Shown piece after piece: positions 24,995 to 34,349 of a DNA stretch of 64,000 bases; the first letter of the stretch is position 1; each line of letters begins with the position of its first letter. Below the pieces are notes generated by a model. The model was not told the origin of the DNA and searched no databases. It saw only the letters and a program-made list of their open reading frames with translations. A program made the translations under genes and the position numbers. The stretch comes from Pseudomonadota bacterium (GTDB lineage Bacteria; Pseudomonadota; Gammaproteobacteria; Burkholderiales; Thiobacillaceae), in NCBI GenBank assembly GCA_021820845.1, contig JAKADC010000001.1, forward strand, positions 124,001-188,000, given 5' to 3'.

Positions 24995-26044
24995 TCAGGG
25001 ATTTGGATAGGCAGCCAGGGTGTCTGCCACGAACTGCGCGATCAGCCCGTGTACCGCCTTGGTCGGGTGAATCCCGTCCCAGAAGAAATAATCGTCAGGC
25101 AGCTGACAGGTATACGGCGGCGTTTTCGGGGTGGCGCAAGGATCCGTGACGTCGACCAGGCTGAAGCTTGCCGGGGATTGGATGATCGCCGTCATCCGGC
25201 CGGCGATATCCAGTTGGACGATCTGGATGGCGGGCAGCCCCCCGAGGGCCGACGGTGCCAGGACGTTCTGGGCCAGCCCCTGGTTGAAGCCGTCCACCAG
25301 GCTGCCGGCCACGGTCATCGCGCCCGGCCCCAGGGCCCTCACCGCGGGGACGAGGTCGATCCTCGGCGCATTCCAGACCAGGAACTTCCTCGCGCCGGCG
25401 CTGTAAAGCGTCTGGATGCTCTGGGCGATGCCGTTCAGGGCGCCGGCCACGATGGCATTCGCCGCGGACGCCGCGCGGGTCGGGCTGCCCGTCATCAGGT
25501 AGGTGGTGAGATACGCGACCAGGGCGTCGCGCAGGTCGTTGCTGCCGATCTCGATGACGTACAGCGCATCCGGCGCCGCCGTCTGGCCGCTGTGTGCCAG
25601 GAAAAACTGCACCTGCTGCGGCAGGTTGACCCGGTCCGGATAGGCGGTGGCGCGCGCCCCGCCCACCGCATAGTTGCGCGCCTTGCTGGCGTCGCTCTGG
25701 AACGCCGGGGCGACGTCCGCCTCCAGGCCCCGGTCCTGGGCGAACTGCTCGATCCAGGTCGCACCGTTGCTGAAGTGGTGCCCGCCCCTTGCATAGGGCG
25801 CGCTCGGGACCAGGAACTCGTCGAGCGCGTCGTAGGGCGGCGTGTTCTGGCTGACGTTGCCCTGGAGCGCGAGACCGGCGACCGGGTGGGCCAGAAGGGT
25901 GAAGGCGTTGCCGGGGTCGGACAGGCTGGTGCCGAACACCACGATGCCGCTGAAGGTCATCTGGGCGAGCGCCAGCCCGGGAAGCCCGAAGGCGATTGCG
26001 GCCACGAGAAGCCGCATCCATCTTTGCATCCGTTCACGGATCAT
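24995..26044 (-). CDS. Secreted GDSL/SGNH-family esterase or lipase
   Basis: 349 residues from the ATG at 26044 (ribosome site in a G-run just upstream); the open frame to 26329 is low-complexity and arginine-rich. A signal peptide ends near ALAQ (residue ~28). SGNH blocks are visible: I FGTSLSDPGN (nucleophile serine, GTS in place of GDS), III IGSNDLRD, V FFWDGIHPT (catalytic Asp and His). It resembles secreted phospholipase/thermolabile haemolysin-like esterases. The first chromosomal gene beyond attR. Confidence 0.85.
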   Translation of the reverse strand: MIRERMQRWMRLLVAAIAFGLPGLALAQMTFSGIVVFGTSLSDPGNAFTLLAHPVAGLALQGNVSQNTPPYDALDEFLVPSAPYARGGHHFSNGATWIEQFAQDRGLEADVAPAFQSDASKARNYAVGGARATAYPDRVNLPQQVQFFLAHSGQTAAPDALYVIEIGSNDLRDALVAYLTTYLMTGSPTRAASAANAIVAGALNGIAQSIQTLYSAGARKFLVWNAPRIDLVPAVRALGPGAMTVAGSLVDGFNQGLAQNVLAPSALGGLPAIQIVQLDIAGRMTAIIQSPASFSLVDVTDPCATPKTPPYTCQLPDDYFFWDGIHPTKAVHGLIAQFVADTLAAYPNP

Positions 26045-26222
26045 GTTGTTCCCCCCCTTTGATGGGCTTCGCGTCCGGCATCGGCGGAAAGACCGTCGCT
26101 GCGCGCGGACGGTGCCGGCCGGTTCCGTGAATATAGGCGCTCGACGGCGGCCTACAAGCTGCAGCAGGCCCGTGGTGCCGAGCGCCTTGGTCAGCGGCAC
26201 GCGGCCAGTCGGGCTCGGGGGG

Positions 26223-27404
26223 CTAGCGCACGTTTCCGTCGCCGGCGTCGGGCAGCCGGCTTTGATAGTCCGGCGCCTCGGCCTGCTTCGTCGCGTCGGC
26301 TGACGTGAGCGGCGGGCTCGTCCCGCCATCCCAGGTCGCGTTCAGGGGCAGTTCGTTTCGGACCCGCAGCGCGTCCGCGAGATATTGATCCAGCGTGAGA
26401 TCGGGGGTTGATATGGGGACGGCGATGGCCCTCGGTTTCTTCGTGATTTCGGCCACCAGCGCCTCGTTGACTGCCACGCCGCCGCGCGCGGATGTCCGTG
26501 CCGCCTTCTTGCGTGCGAGGCTGATGAGCTGGTCGGGGCGGTGTTTGCGTTTGTCGTCCTCGAGCACCGAGTAGGTCTGCATGACGAGCGTATCGCCTTG
26601 CCAGCCCACCAGGAACGGTTGATTGACGACCGTGACGCGCGTGCCGACCGGTATCGCGTCGTAGATCGAAACGATATCCTCGGGATAGAGACGCAGACAG
26701 CCGTGCGTGCCGCGCAGGCCGATGCTCGGCGGCTTGTCGGTGCCGTGGATCGCATATTCGGGCCAGCCGAGCTTCATGGCGCGGCTTCCCATCGGATTGT
26801 CCGGGCCGGGCGGCACTACTTCCGGCAGGGGGTCACCATTGGCCGCGTGCTCCTTGCGGATCGCAGGAGTAGGCGTCCAGGTCGGCGCGGCGGTCTTGGA
26901 GACGATCCGGGTGCTGCCTTCCGGCGTACGCCAGCCGACGCGGCCGATGCCGATAGGATGCGTGATCACCTTCTGCGGCTCGCCCGGTTTCGTCTTCGGG
27001 AAATAGAACAGGCGCATCGCTGCGACGTTGATCACGATGCCCTGCCGCTTCGCGTCCGGCAGCACAAACTCGGTGGGAATGACGACTTCGGTGCCCGCCT
27101 TGGGCACCCACGGGTCGACGCCGGGATTGGCGGCGACGATTTCCTCGTACCCGACGTTGAAGCGCCGCGCGATATCGGACAGCGTGTCGTCCTCGCGCGC
27201 CTTCACGACCTGTATTTCGCCGATCACGTCGTCCCCGGGCTTGACGCTGAATTCGTGCATCGCCACCGGCGCCGGCAAAGTCGGCGTCGCATGGACTGCC
27301 GGTGGCGCGTTCGCTTCCGGTCTGCCAAGCGACTGGCAGCCGCTGAGGAGGCCCAGGCCCGCGAGCGCGGCGCAAAGGATGAGTGACGACGTTCCGGGCC
27401 GCAT
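26223..27404 (-). CDS. Lipoprotein L,D-transpeptidase with LysM domain
   Basis: 393 residues from the ATG at 27404 (GGAAAGGGG ahead); a TTG at 27422 is an alternative. Signal with lipobox LLSGC (C23), a LysM-type peptidoglycan-binding segment (~66-112: VKAREDDTLSDIARRFNV), then a YkuD catalytic domain with H220 in AIHGTD, H234 and C236 in RGTHGCLRLYPED. This family forms 3-3 crosslinks or attaches lipoproteins to peptidoglycan (ErfK/YbiS type). A ~110-residue polar tail follows the domain. It lies 180 bases after the exopolysaccharide operon. Confidence 0.92.
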   Translation of the reverse strand: MRPGTSSLILCAALAGLGLLSGCQSLGRPEANAPPAVHATPTLPAPVAMHEFSVKPGDDVIGEIQVVKAREDDTLSDIARRFNVGYEEIVAANPGVDPWVPKAGTEVVIPTEFVLPDAKRQGIVINVAAMRLFYFPKTKPGEPQKVITHPIGIGRVGWRTPEGSTRIVSKTAAPTWTPTPAIRKEHAANGDPLPEVVPPGPDNPMGSRAMKLGWPEYAIHGTDKPPSIGLRGTHGCLRLYPEDIVSIYDAIPVGTRVTVVNQPFLVGWQGDTLVMQTYSVLEDDKRKHRPDQLISLARKKAARTSARGGVAVNEALVAEITKKPRAIAVPISTPDLTLDQYLADALRVRNELPLNATWDGGTSPPLTSADATKQAEAPDYQSRLPDAGDGNVR

Positions 27405-27584
27405 GGGCTTGCCCCTTTCCAACTGGTCTTGATCAACTAAAAGGAGACATAAAGCGAGGTTATATGGTTCCGGAGCGTCCGCGGGCGCCGGGTATGGCGC
27501 GGGTCGCAGCCGTGGCGCCCGGCTCCGGGACCGGTCCCGTTTCGCAGGTCTGCATGCGGCGGTGCGGCAAGGCCGCGCGTCGAT

Positions 27585-28628
27585 TCAGCGTCTTGACGCC
27601 GCGCGTCGCAGGACCCGACGGACGGTGAAATAGGCTGGTTTCGCGCCGGCGTCCGCGTCGAAGAGCAGGGCTGCCCCCTGGCCGGGGAAGAATTCGGGTA
27701 TCCACGAATAGCGGTCGCTCTCGCCCCAGGTGGAAAAGCTGCGGCATTGCGGCACGGCCAGGCAGGCCCCGAGCATCTCCCCATACAGCTTCGCCTGCTG
27801 CACGAGCGCCGCTCGGTTTGCCGGCAGCGTCAGCATCACGTCCATCTCCGTGATATCGGTCTGCAGCCCGAGCGCGGCCAGGCGCGCCATGTTGGCACGC
27901 ACATCGTCGGCCTGCGGCGCATCCTTGAGGCTCACGTGCATCTGCAGCCCCACGGCGTCGATCGGTACCTGTTGCTGGCGCAACTCGGCCATCAGCGCGT
28001 AGATGCCGTCGGACTTGATCCCGTCGCCCTCGCCTCCGTAATCGTTGTAGCGCAGCCGCGCGTGCGGATCGGCCTCGTGCGCCCAGCGGAAGGCCAGCGC
28101 CAGATAATCCGGGCCGATTCCGCGCGACCAGAACGTCTCGCGCGGCTTGCCGTCTTCTCCGACCGCTTCGGCCGCAACGTCCCATGTCGCGATCCGGCCG
28201 CGATAGCGTCCGACCAGCGTTTGAATGTGCTCGCGCAGGATGGCCTTGAGTTCGTCCGGGCCGAAATGCCCATGCGCCAGCCAGTCGGGCAATTGCTGGT
28301 CCCATACCAGGACGTGCCCGTTGACCTGCATGCCGTGCGCTTCGGCGAAATCGACCAGCGCGTCGGCCTGGGTGAAGTCGAAATGGCCGCGTTCAGGCTG
28401 CACGACGGAAAATTTCAATGCGTTCTCGGGCGTGACGAGGTCGAACTCGTGCGCCAGCAGCCGCGCGTAGGTCGCATCGGTTTGCAGGGCCTTGACGTCG
28501 ACGGCGGTGCCGAAACGGAGGCCCGCCGCCTGCGCGAGCGCGCGGAGGGTCTCGGCGGCCGCAGCCGGCGGCGTGACCGCAAGCGCGGCCACGAACACAG
28601 CGAGAGTCACGAAACCGCGCGGCTGCAT
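27585..28628 (-). CDS. Secreted glycoside hydrolase family 10 (endo-xylanase fold)
   Basis: 347 residues with a signal peptide ending near AAAAE (25). GH10 blocks: NGHVLVWDQQLPDWL, WDVAAEAVGEDG with the acid/base E154, and DITEMDV with the nucleophile E261. In nearly all GH10 enzymes the residue before the acid/base is Asn (WDVxNEA); here it is Ala153, which should change catalysis. It starts one base after the deacetylase stop, so it is part of the exopolysaccharide operon and may trim the polymer during export instead of digesting plant xylan. Confidence 0.88.
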   Translation of the reverse strand: MQPRGFVTLAVFVAALAVTPPAAAAETLRALAQAAGLRFGTAVDVKALQTDATYARLLAHEFDLVTPENALKFSVVQPERGHFDFTQADALVDFAEAHGMQVNGHVLVWDQQLPDWLAHGHFGPDELKAILREHIQTLVGRYRGRIATWDVAAEAVGEDGKPRETFWSRGIGPDYLALAFRWAHEADPHARLRYNDYGGEGDGIKSDGIYALMAELRQQQVPIDAVGLQMHVSLKDAPQADDVRANMARLAALGLQTDITEMDVMLTLPANRAALVQQAKLYGEMLGACLAVPQCRSFSTWGESDRYSWIPEFFPGQGAALLFDADAGAKPAYFTVRRVLRRAASRR

Positions 28629-28629
28629 C

Positions 28630-29580
28630 TCAATAGCCCTTGAGCGAGGCCGTCCCCGCCCATTGCGTGACGAAACCCGGAATCGGCGGCTCGGCGGGCG
28701 GACGCAGGCCGGCCTCGCGTGCCCAGCCCTGAAGCCAGGATTCGCCCTCGAGCGTGCTCGACCCGAGGGGCGATGCGTAAGCGCTGTCCCGCAGCGCGTC
28801 GTCGAGCGAAATGAAGCGGTAGCCGCGTTGCTTGAGCATGGCGGCGAGCGCGGCGAAATGATCCGCGTTGAGCGTGTTGGCGTGGAGCACCATCACCTGC
28901 GAGATCGGGCGGCCGAACAGATCGAGCGCCAGTTGCTCGGCCTGCGCGAGCACGGCCTGCATGTATGGCACATAGGCTGCACCGATGCGACGCGCCGCGT
29001 CCTCGTCGCCCTCGCTGAGTGCGTGCGCGTACGCCGCCGCGAATATCCACTCGCCGCCGTTCACCGTGACCGGCGCTACCGTATAACCGTGCGCGGCCAG
29101 AAACGCCTGGAATTGCCGACGCACTTCGGGGGTCGTTCCCCGGTGCAGGAAGGGATGCCGGAACCAGCGCAGCGTCTTGCCCGTGCTCTGCATGAGCAGG
29201 CGCGTGACGATCTCGCCCTGCAGCAGGTCGGCCTCGAAGGCATCGAGGCCGCTGCGGTCGAGCGAGAGGTGGGAATAGGTGTGGTTTCCCAGTTCGAAGC
29301 CGGCGGCGAGCCAGCGCCGCAGGAGGCCGACCCGCTTCGGATCGAGCGTGCCTTCGCGGTACAGCTTCGCTTCGTTGACGAATCCGACCGCGGGCACCTG
29401 CTCCGACTGCAGGCCGTGCAGCAGGCGCTCGGTCATGGCCTCGAGCTGCGCGTCATCCTCCGACGGCACCGCCGCGTAGGGCAGGTCGTCGAAGGTGATC
29501 GCGACCGCGTGCGGCGGTTCCGCAGCGGCCGTCGCGGCAAGGGAAAGACACAAGAACAGGAACAGGAGGCGGCGTGCCAT
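28630..29580 (-). CDS. Periplasmic polysaccharide deacetylase (NodB homology, CE4)
   Basis: 316 residues, signal peptide cut near ATAAAE (21). AITFDDLP gives the metal/catalytic D31-D32, and GNHTYSHLSL gives H100 and H104 of the CE4 metal triad; FRHPFLHRG matches the R-x-P motif 3 region. It removes acyl groups from a glycan, the role played by PgaB in poly-N-acetylglucosamine export. It is followed immediately by the GH10 gene, a pairing reminiscent of the two domains of PgaB. Confidence 0.9.
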   Translation of the reverse strand: MARRLLFLFLCLSLAATAAAEPPHAVAITFDDLPYAAVPSEDDAQLEAMTERLLHGLQSEQVPAVGFVNEAKLYREGTLDPKRVGLLRRWLAAGFELGNHTYSHLSLDRSGLDAFEADLLQGEIVTRLLMQSTGKTLRWFRHPFLHRGTTPEVRRQFQAFLAAHGYTVAPVTVNGGEWIFAAAYAHALSEGDEDAARRIGAAYVPYMQAVLAQAEQLALDLFGRPISQVMVLHANTLNADHFAALAAMLKQRGYRFISLDDALRDSAYASPLGSSTLEGESWLQGWAREAGLRPPAEPPIPGFVTQWAGTASLKGY

Positions 29581-29623
29581 GTGCCCATGCCCGTGTGCCG
29601 GCGCGTGCCGGCGGTTGCGGGTC

Positions 29624-31942
29624 CTAGAAGCGGCGGGTCAGGCTGACTTCGAACAGCCGCGAACGGTAGCCCGAGGTGGTGCCGCCGCCATAGCTGGATA
29701 CGCCGGCCTTCACGTCGAGAAACCAGTCGCGGTAAAGGCCGAAGTAGCCTTCCGCCGAGATGTCGCCGCCGTTGCGGAAGCCGGACATGGTGTTGTCCTT
29801 GTAAGGCCCGTAGGCGAAGGCGACGCCGACGCCATCGTCGTCGCTGATCTTCCAGTAGGTGAAGGCGGTCAGCGCGTAGCGCTCGTAGTGCGAGGGCGCG
29901 TAGTAGCCGTTGCCGGGATCGTGGTCGAAGCCGAACCAGCGGCCGCTGACGCCGAGATCGAGGTTCAGGCGTTGCGTCCTCAGGATGGCCCGGCGCGGTC
30001 CGACTTCGGCTTCCCAGCGATCGTTGCCGTCGGAGAGGGTGTCGTAGCCGACGCGGCCGACGACGGTGTAGCGCAGGTCGGGCGTCCAGGTCGCGTCGAG
30101 CGTGTTCGCGCGGCGTTCGATCCCGAGCTTGGCCGCGCGGGGCGACACGGCAAACAGGTCCTGCCGGCGCCACAGGCGCAGGGCCAATTCGTCGGTGGGC
30201 TGCATGTCGGCCCCGACCTCATAGATGAAGTTGCTGTCGCCGCCCGCGCTGCCGCCGCCGATCTGTGCATCGAGCGACAGTTTGGGCGAGGTACGGTGCT
30301 GGATGCCGAGCCAGGCGCGGTTGTAGCCGATGGAAGTGCCGCCGTCCGGCCGGACATAGGCGCTGCCGGCTTTCGCCCGGATCATCTGCCGGTCGGTGCC
30401 GCCGAACAGGCGCGTCTCCGGGTTGATCACGTATTCGCCGCGCAGCCCGAGATGGCGGATCGTGATGTCGTCGGAGGCCGAAGTGTAGCCAAAATCGACG
30501 GTGGCGTTGGAGCGCAGCGGGGTGAGAATGAAGCGCGTGAGATCCAGGACCTCCTTGCTGCCCGGACGCAGCAGCGCGACGTCGGCGAGGCTCGCCAGCG
30601 CTTCGCGCGGACGATGCGCATGGTGCAGGGCGACCGTGCGGGTGTAGCCCAGCTCGTAGTCCTTGGGCAACGTCGGCGCCAGGCCGTCGACGAGGGCGAG
30701 CGAGGGCGTCGGCCGCTCGGCCCACGCCAGCACGCGCGCCTTCTGCTTGCGATAGGCGACGTTGTCGCCGAAGCGCGCGCGGTAGTTTTCCAGCAGTTCC
30801 ATCGCGCGCGCGTAGTCGCCCAGCTCGGTGACGACGACGATGTATTCCATCCATGCGGACGCGACGCCGGGCTGCCGCTCCAGATAATCGCGATAGTCGC
30901 ACTTGGCCTGATCGAGCTGGCCGCGCCAGTAATGCACGCGGGCGATGCCCAGCCGCGCGCCCGGATCGTCCGGTGCGATCGCGAGGATGCGATGGTAGCT
31001 GTCCAGCGCGGTGTCGTAGTCGTTGCGCCAGGCGGCGATATCGGCGCGGCTGCGCAGGTACTCGAGATTCTTCGGGTCGAGCGCCACGGCATGTTCGATG
31101 GCGTCCGCCGCGGCGTCGGCTTCCTTGTCGGTGGAATAGCTCTGTGCCAGCCGATGGAACAGCGCCTGATCCTGGGGCGCGAGGCGAATCGCTTCCTTGA
31201 GCGCCGCGGACGAGTCCTCGGAGTCGTTGGCCAGCGCGTACAGATTGGACATCCTCAGCCAGTATTCCTTGCTGGCCCCGAAGCGCTTGCGGTAGAGCGC
31301 GTCATATTCCTTGACCGCCTTGACATCGCCGCGCTCGGCCTCGAGCTCCATGTACTCGAGCATCACGTCCTTTTCCTGCGGACGCTGCGCCAGATAGGAC
31401 CGGTAATGCGGGACGGCCGCGTCCTTCTTGCCGCCGCGCGCCTCGGCGCGGGCGAGCCCGAGCATCGCGTCGGCATCCTTGGGAGCCCCGGCGAGGACGC
31501 GTTCGTAGCTGTTGGCCGCCACCGCGAAATAGCCCGTCCACAGGGCGATTTCGCCCCGGGCGCGCAAATACGTCGGATTGGCAGGCTCGAGGTCGACCGC
31601 CTGGGCGATCGCGGCCATCGCGCTCGGTCCTTTCCGGGCGGCGGCGTAGGCCTGCGAAAGCTTGTATTGCAGGCGGGCGTCCCGGGGCGCGTATTTCGTC
31701 GCTTCGCGCAAGGCTTCGGCGGCGCCTTCAGGGTCTTTCAGCTGCGTGGCGCGAATGTCGGCGATGCGTTCCCACAAGTTCGCCTGGGCCGGGCTCGCGT
31801 CAAGCGCCTGCTGGTAGATTTTGATGGCGTCGGCCCACTGGCCCTTCATCTCGGCCCGCAGGCCGGCGTCGGGGATGGGGCCTGCGGAAGCGGGCAGCGA
31901 GGCCGCGAGAAAAGCCAGGGCAAGGATCGAATGCAGTTTCAT
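29624..31942 (-). CDS. TPR-repeat outer-membrane exopolysaccharide porin (PgaA-like)
   Basis: 772 residues from the ATG at 31942, which overlaps the synthase stop by 4 bases. Signal peptide to ~SAGP (20). Roughly 30-480 consists of tetratricopeptide repeats (AEMKGQWADAIKIYQQALDASPAQANLW and similar units). From ~490 the sequence alternates as beta-strands and ends in a terminal RRF, as outer-membrane barrels do. This is the architecture of PgaA and related exporters, in which the TPR scaffold binds the deacetylase and the barrel secretes the polymer. Confidence 0.85.
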   Translation of the reverse strand: MKLHSILALAFLAASLPASAGPIPDAGLRAEMKGQWADAIKIYQQALDASPAQANLWERIADIRATQLKDPEGAAEALREATKYAPRDARLQYKLSQAYAAARKGPSAMAAIAQAVDLEPANPTYLRARGEIALWTGYFAVAANSYERVLAGAPKDADAMLGLARAEARGGKKDAAVPHYRSYLAQRPQEKDVMLEYMELEAERGDVKAVKEYDALYRKRFGASKEYWLRMSNLYALANDSEDSSAALKEAIRLAPQDQALFHRLAQSYSTDKEADAAADAIEHAVALDPKNLEYLRSRADIAAWRNDYDTALDSYHRILAIAPDDPGARLGIARVHYWRGQLDQAKCDYRDYLERQPGVASAWMEYIVVVTELGDYARAMELLENYRARFGDNVAYRKQKARVLAWAERPTPSLALVDGLAPTLPKDYELGYTRTVALHHAHRPREALASLADVALLRPGSKEVLDLTRFILTPLRSNATVDFGYTSASDDITIRHLGLRGEYVINPETRLFGGTDRQMIRAKAGSAYVRPDGGTSIGYNRAWLGIQHRTSPKLSLDAQIGGGSAGGDSNFIYEVGADMQPTDELALRLWRRQDLFAVSPRAAKLGIERRANTLDATWTPDLRYTVVGRVGYDTLSDGNDRWEAEVGPRRAILRTQRLNLDLGVSGRWFGFDHDPGNGYYAPSHYERYALTAFTYWKISDDDGVGVAFAYGPYKDNTMSGFRNGGDISAEGYFGLYRDWFLDVKAGVSSYGGGTTSGYRSRLFEVSLTRRF

Positions 31943-33330
31943 TTGCGCCACCGCCGGTTACGGAAGATCCACAAGTCGGCGGCGAAGCGGCCGATGGTAA
32001 CAAGATCGAACAGCAGGACGCCGTAGCGCAACGGCGTCACCAGCAGCCCCTTGAAGAAATATTCCAGCCGATGTCCCTTGGAGATGCTGGTCAGGATGGC
32101 CGTCGCGACCGCGGTTTCAGCCACGACGGTGATCGCCAGCGGTTCCCACAGCTGCAGCAGGATCATGATCAGCAGGGCGGTCGGAAACGCCACTTTTTCA
32201 AACGCCGACATGAACAGCACCCAGCCGATGGGACGCCCGTACTTGACCGTGTAGTCGATGCCGAAAGGCTGGCGGTACTTTTCGTGATGGACGCGCTTTT
32301 CCGCGAGGCCGGCCGCCATTTCGGCCTGCTCCTGCTTCTTGCGGCGCCGTCGCCTGAGGGCCTTGAAGGGGCTCCGCATCAACTCGTCGAAGTAGTAGCA
32401 GCTTTGCAGGAAGGAAGACGACCACAGGTAGATCTGCCCCGGCACGCGGCCGACCTCAGGTTCCTGCGAGCGCGCGTAGACGTCGGTGAGCTGGATGTTG
32501 CGATAACCGTTGTCGTTCATCGCAAAGCCGATGAAGATGTCTTCCGAATTGGTGAGGTCGTCGCCCAGCAGCGGCTCGTAGCGGTCGAATACGATGGTCT
32601 TCAGCACGTCCCGGCGATACGCGACCGCACAGCCGACGGGATTGAGGATGCTGCCGAAGAAGGTCATCTGCCCCGCGTACACGAATTTCTGCAGATAAAA
32701 GTAGAGCACGTCCCGGTACATGTCGGTGACGCCGCGCTGCAGGTGATGGAACCAGCCCACCTTGGGATAGATGGTCGCCTCGGGGTGGGCGCCCAGGAAT
32801 TTCTTCAGCGCTTCGGCGTCGAGCATGGCGCGGCGGTCGCGGTCGCGCAGCGGCAGCACCGTGCCGCAGGCGCTGGCGATGCCGGCGCCCTGGTAGAGTT
32901 CTTCGACGACGCGGTCGATGTAGTTCTCCGACTCGAGCACGGTGTCGCCGTCGAGGATGAACTCGACGTCCGAATCGAACTCGCGCGACTGGCGCTTCAG
33001 CGTCGGCGTCTTGCCGATGGAACGGGCGCGCCGGATCGCGATCAGCTCCATGCCGTTGAGATCGCAGAATGCCTTGGCGTACTCGACGGTGCGGTCGCCG
33101 CTGCCGTCATCGATCAGGATGATGCGCGTCGGCTTGCGGGTCTGGCGCGCCAGCGCGGCCAGGCACAATGGAATGTTGCTTTCCTCGTTGAACGCGGGGA
33201 TCACCACGTCGACCGTGGCTTCGCGCCAATCTTGTGCCGGATTTGGAATGGTTTTGTCCGGCCCGTGGATCAGACCGATGATGCTCAGCACCGTGTTGGG
33301 GCTGAGAATGAAATACGGGGTAGTCGCCAT
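31939..33330 (-). CDS. Family 2 processive glycosyltransferase, inner membrane
   Basis: 463 residues. VDVVIPAFNEESNI begins the GT-A domain; DDGSGD and FILDGDTVLE (DxD) bind the nucleotide sugar and metal, LLGDDLTNSEDIF holds the acceptor-site acidic residues. About four membrane helices lie after residue 345. It resembles PgaC/cellulose-synthase-like synthases, but I do not see a clear QxxRW motif, and there is no N-terminal helix. The donor sugar cannot be deduced. The gene is the second of the epimerase-GT-porin-deacetylase-GH10 run. Confidence 0.85.
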   Translation of the reverse strand: MATTPYFILSPNTVLSIIGLIHGPDKTIPNPAQDWREATVDVVIPAFNEESNIPLCLAALARQTRKPTRIILIDDGSGDRTVEYAKAFCDLNGMELIAIRRARSIGKTPTLKRQSREFDSDVEFILDGDTVLESENYIDRVVEELYQGAGIASACGTVLPLRDRDRRAMLDAEALKKFLGAHPEATIYPKVGWFHHLQRGVTDMYRDVLYFYLQKFVYAGQMTFFGSILNPVGCAVAYRRDVLKTIVFDRYEPLLGDDLTNSEDIFIGFAMNDNGYRNIQLTDVYARSQEPEVGRVPGQIYLWSSSFLQSCYYFDELMRSPFKALRRRRRKKQEQAEMAAGLAEKRVHHEKYRQPFGIDYTVKYGRPIGWVLFMSAFEKVAFPTALLIMILLQLWEPLAITVVAETAVATAILTSISKGHRLEYFFKGLLVTPLRYGVLLFDLVTIGRFAADLWIFRNRRWRK

Positions 33331-33365
33331 GAGTCGTTATTCTAGTGCTCCCGATGAGAGCTATT

Positions 33366-34349
33366 CTAGGCCACGCGGCGATTTTTTGCGCGTTCTCGTT
33401 CGATCAGGTCGTCCAGGGTGTCGTTTAGGGCCCATTCCGGCGAAAAACCGGTCAGGGCGCGCAGTTTGTTGAGAACCGGACGCCGGTGCGTGACGTCCTC
33501 GAACTCCTCGCCGTAGGCTTCCTTGTACGACATGAAATGAAGCGGCGAGTCGCTCTGGGCGCGCCGGACGACCAGCTCGGCCAGGTCGCGGATCGAGATT
33601 TCCTGGTCGTTGCCGACGTTCACCACCTCGCCCCACGCCTCCGGGCAGCCCGCCAGCCGATCGAGTGCCACGACCGTGTCGCGCACGTCGCAGAATGAAC
33701 GCGTCTGGCTGCCTTCGCCGTAGACGGTGATCGGCTCGTTGCTGACCGCCTGCCTGACGAAAGTGGGCGCCACCATCCCGTAGTGGCCCACCTGGTTCGG
33801 CCCGATGGTGTTGAACAGGCGCACCACCACGATCTTCAGACCGTATTGGCGCGCATAGGAAAAGGCGAGGAACTCGTCCGCCAGCTTGGTTACCGCGTAG
33901 GCCCAGCGCAGGCGGCCCGCCGACGGCAGCACGATGTAATCGATCTCGGCGAAGCTTCCGCTGGTGTTGAAGCCGTACACTTCCGAGGTCGAGGCGATGA
34001 TGACCTGCGGGTTCCATCCGCTCTGCCGGATGGCGGCCAGGAGGCGCTCGGTGCCGGTCATGTTGGTCTCCATCACCGCCACCGGGTCTTCCAGCACCTT
34101 CTTCACGCCGACCACGGCAGCCATGTGATAGATGCGGTCCGCCCACGCGACGGCGTTGTCGAGGCCCTTCCAGTCGAGAATGTTGGCCTCGGCGAAACGG
34201 AACGCCGGATTGCCGCGGAAGGAGTCGATGTTGGCGAGCACGCCCGTGCTCAGGTCGTCCACCACGTAGACCTGGTCGCCCAGGGCCAGGTGGTGTTGGG
34301 CCAGATGCGAGCCGATGAATCCCGCCCCGCCAGTGATCAAGACATGCAT
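33366..34349 (-). CDS. NAD-dependent nucleotide-sugar epimerase/dehydratase (extended SDR)
   Basis: 327 residues from the ATG at 34349. The N-terminal GGAGFIGS Rossmann motif (7-14), catalytic Ser/Thr around STSEVYG (120-126) and Y151-x-x-x-K155. The C-terminal part has the TRSFCDVRDTV and RRPVLNKLR substrate-loop patterns seen in UDP-glucuronate decarboxylases, 4-epimerases and dTDP-glucose dehydratases. It would supply the activated sugar for the adjoining synthase; which sugar is unresolved. First gene of the exopolysaccharide operon. Confidence 0.88.
   Translation of the reverse strand: MHVLITGGAGFIGSHLAQHHLALGDQVYVVDDLSTGVLANIDSFRGNPAFRFAEANILDWKGLDNAVAWADRIYHMAAVVGVKKVLEDPVAVMETNMTGTERLLAAIRQSGWNPQVIIASTSEVYGFNTSGSFAEIDYIVLPSAGRLRWAYAVTKLADEFLAFSYARQYGLKIVVVRLFNTIGPNQVGHYGMVAPTFVRQAVSNEPITVYGEGSQTRSFCDVRDTVVALDRLAGCPEAWGEVVNVGNDQEISIRDLAELVVRRAQSDSPLHFMSYKEAYGEEFEDVTHRRPVLNKLRALTGFSPEWALNDTLDDLIERERAKNRRVA

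Noticed and set aside
26045-26329. N-terminal extension of the GDSL esterase
   Set aside because: The true start at 26044 leads straight into a signal peptide with a ribosome site; the extension is arginine-rich noise.
29495-32026. 843-codon plus-strand open frame opposite the TPR porin
   Set aside because: High GC makes long antisense frames common. The minus strand encodes a coherent TPR/barrel protein, while this frame shows no domain and a composition typical of shadows.
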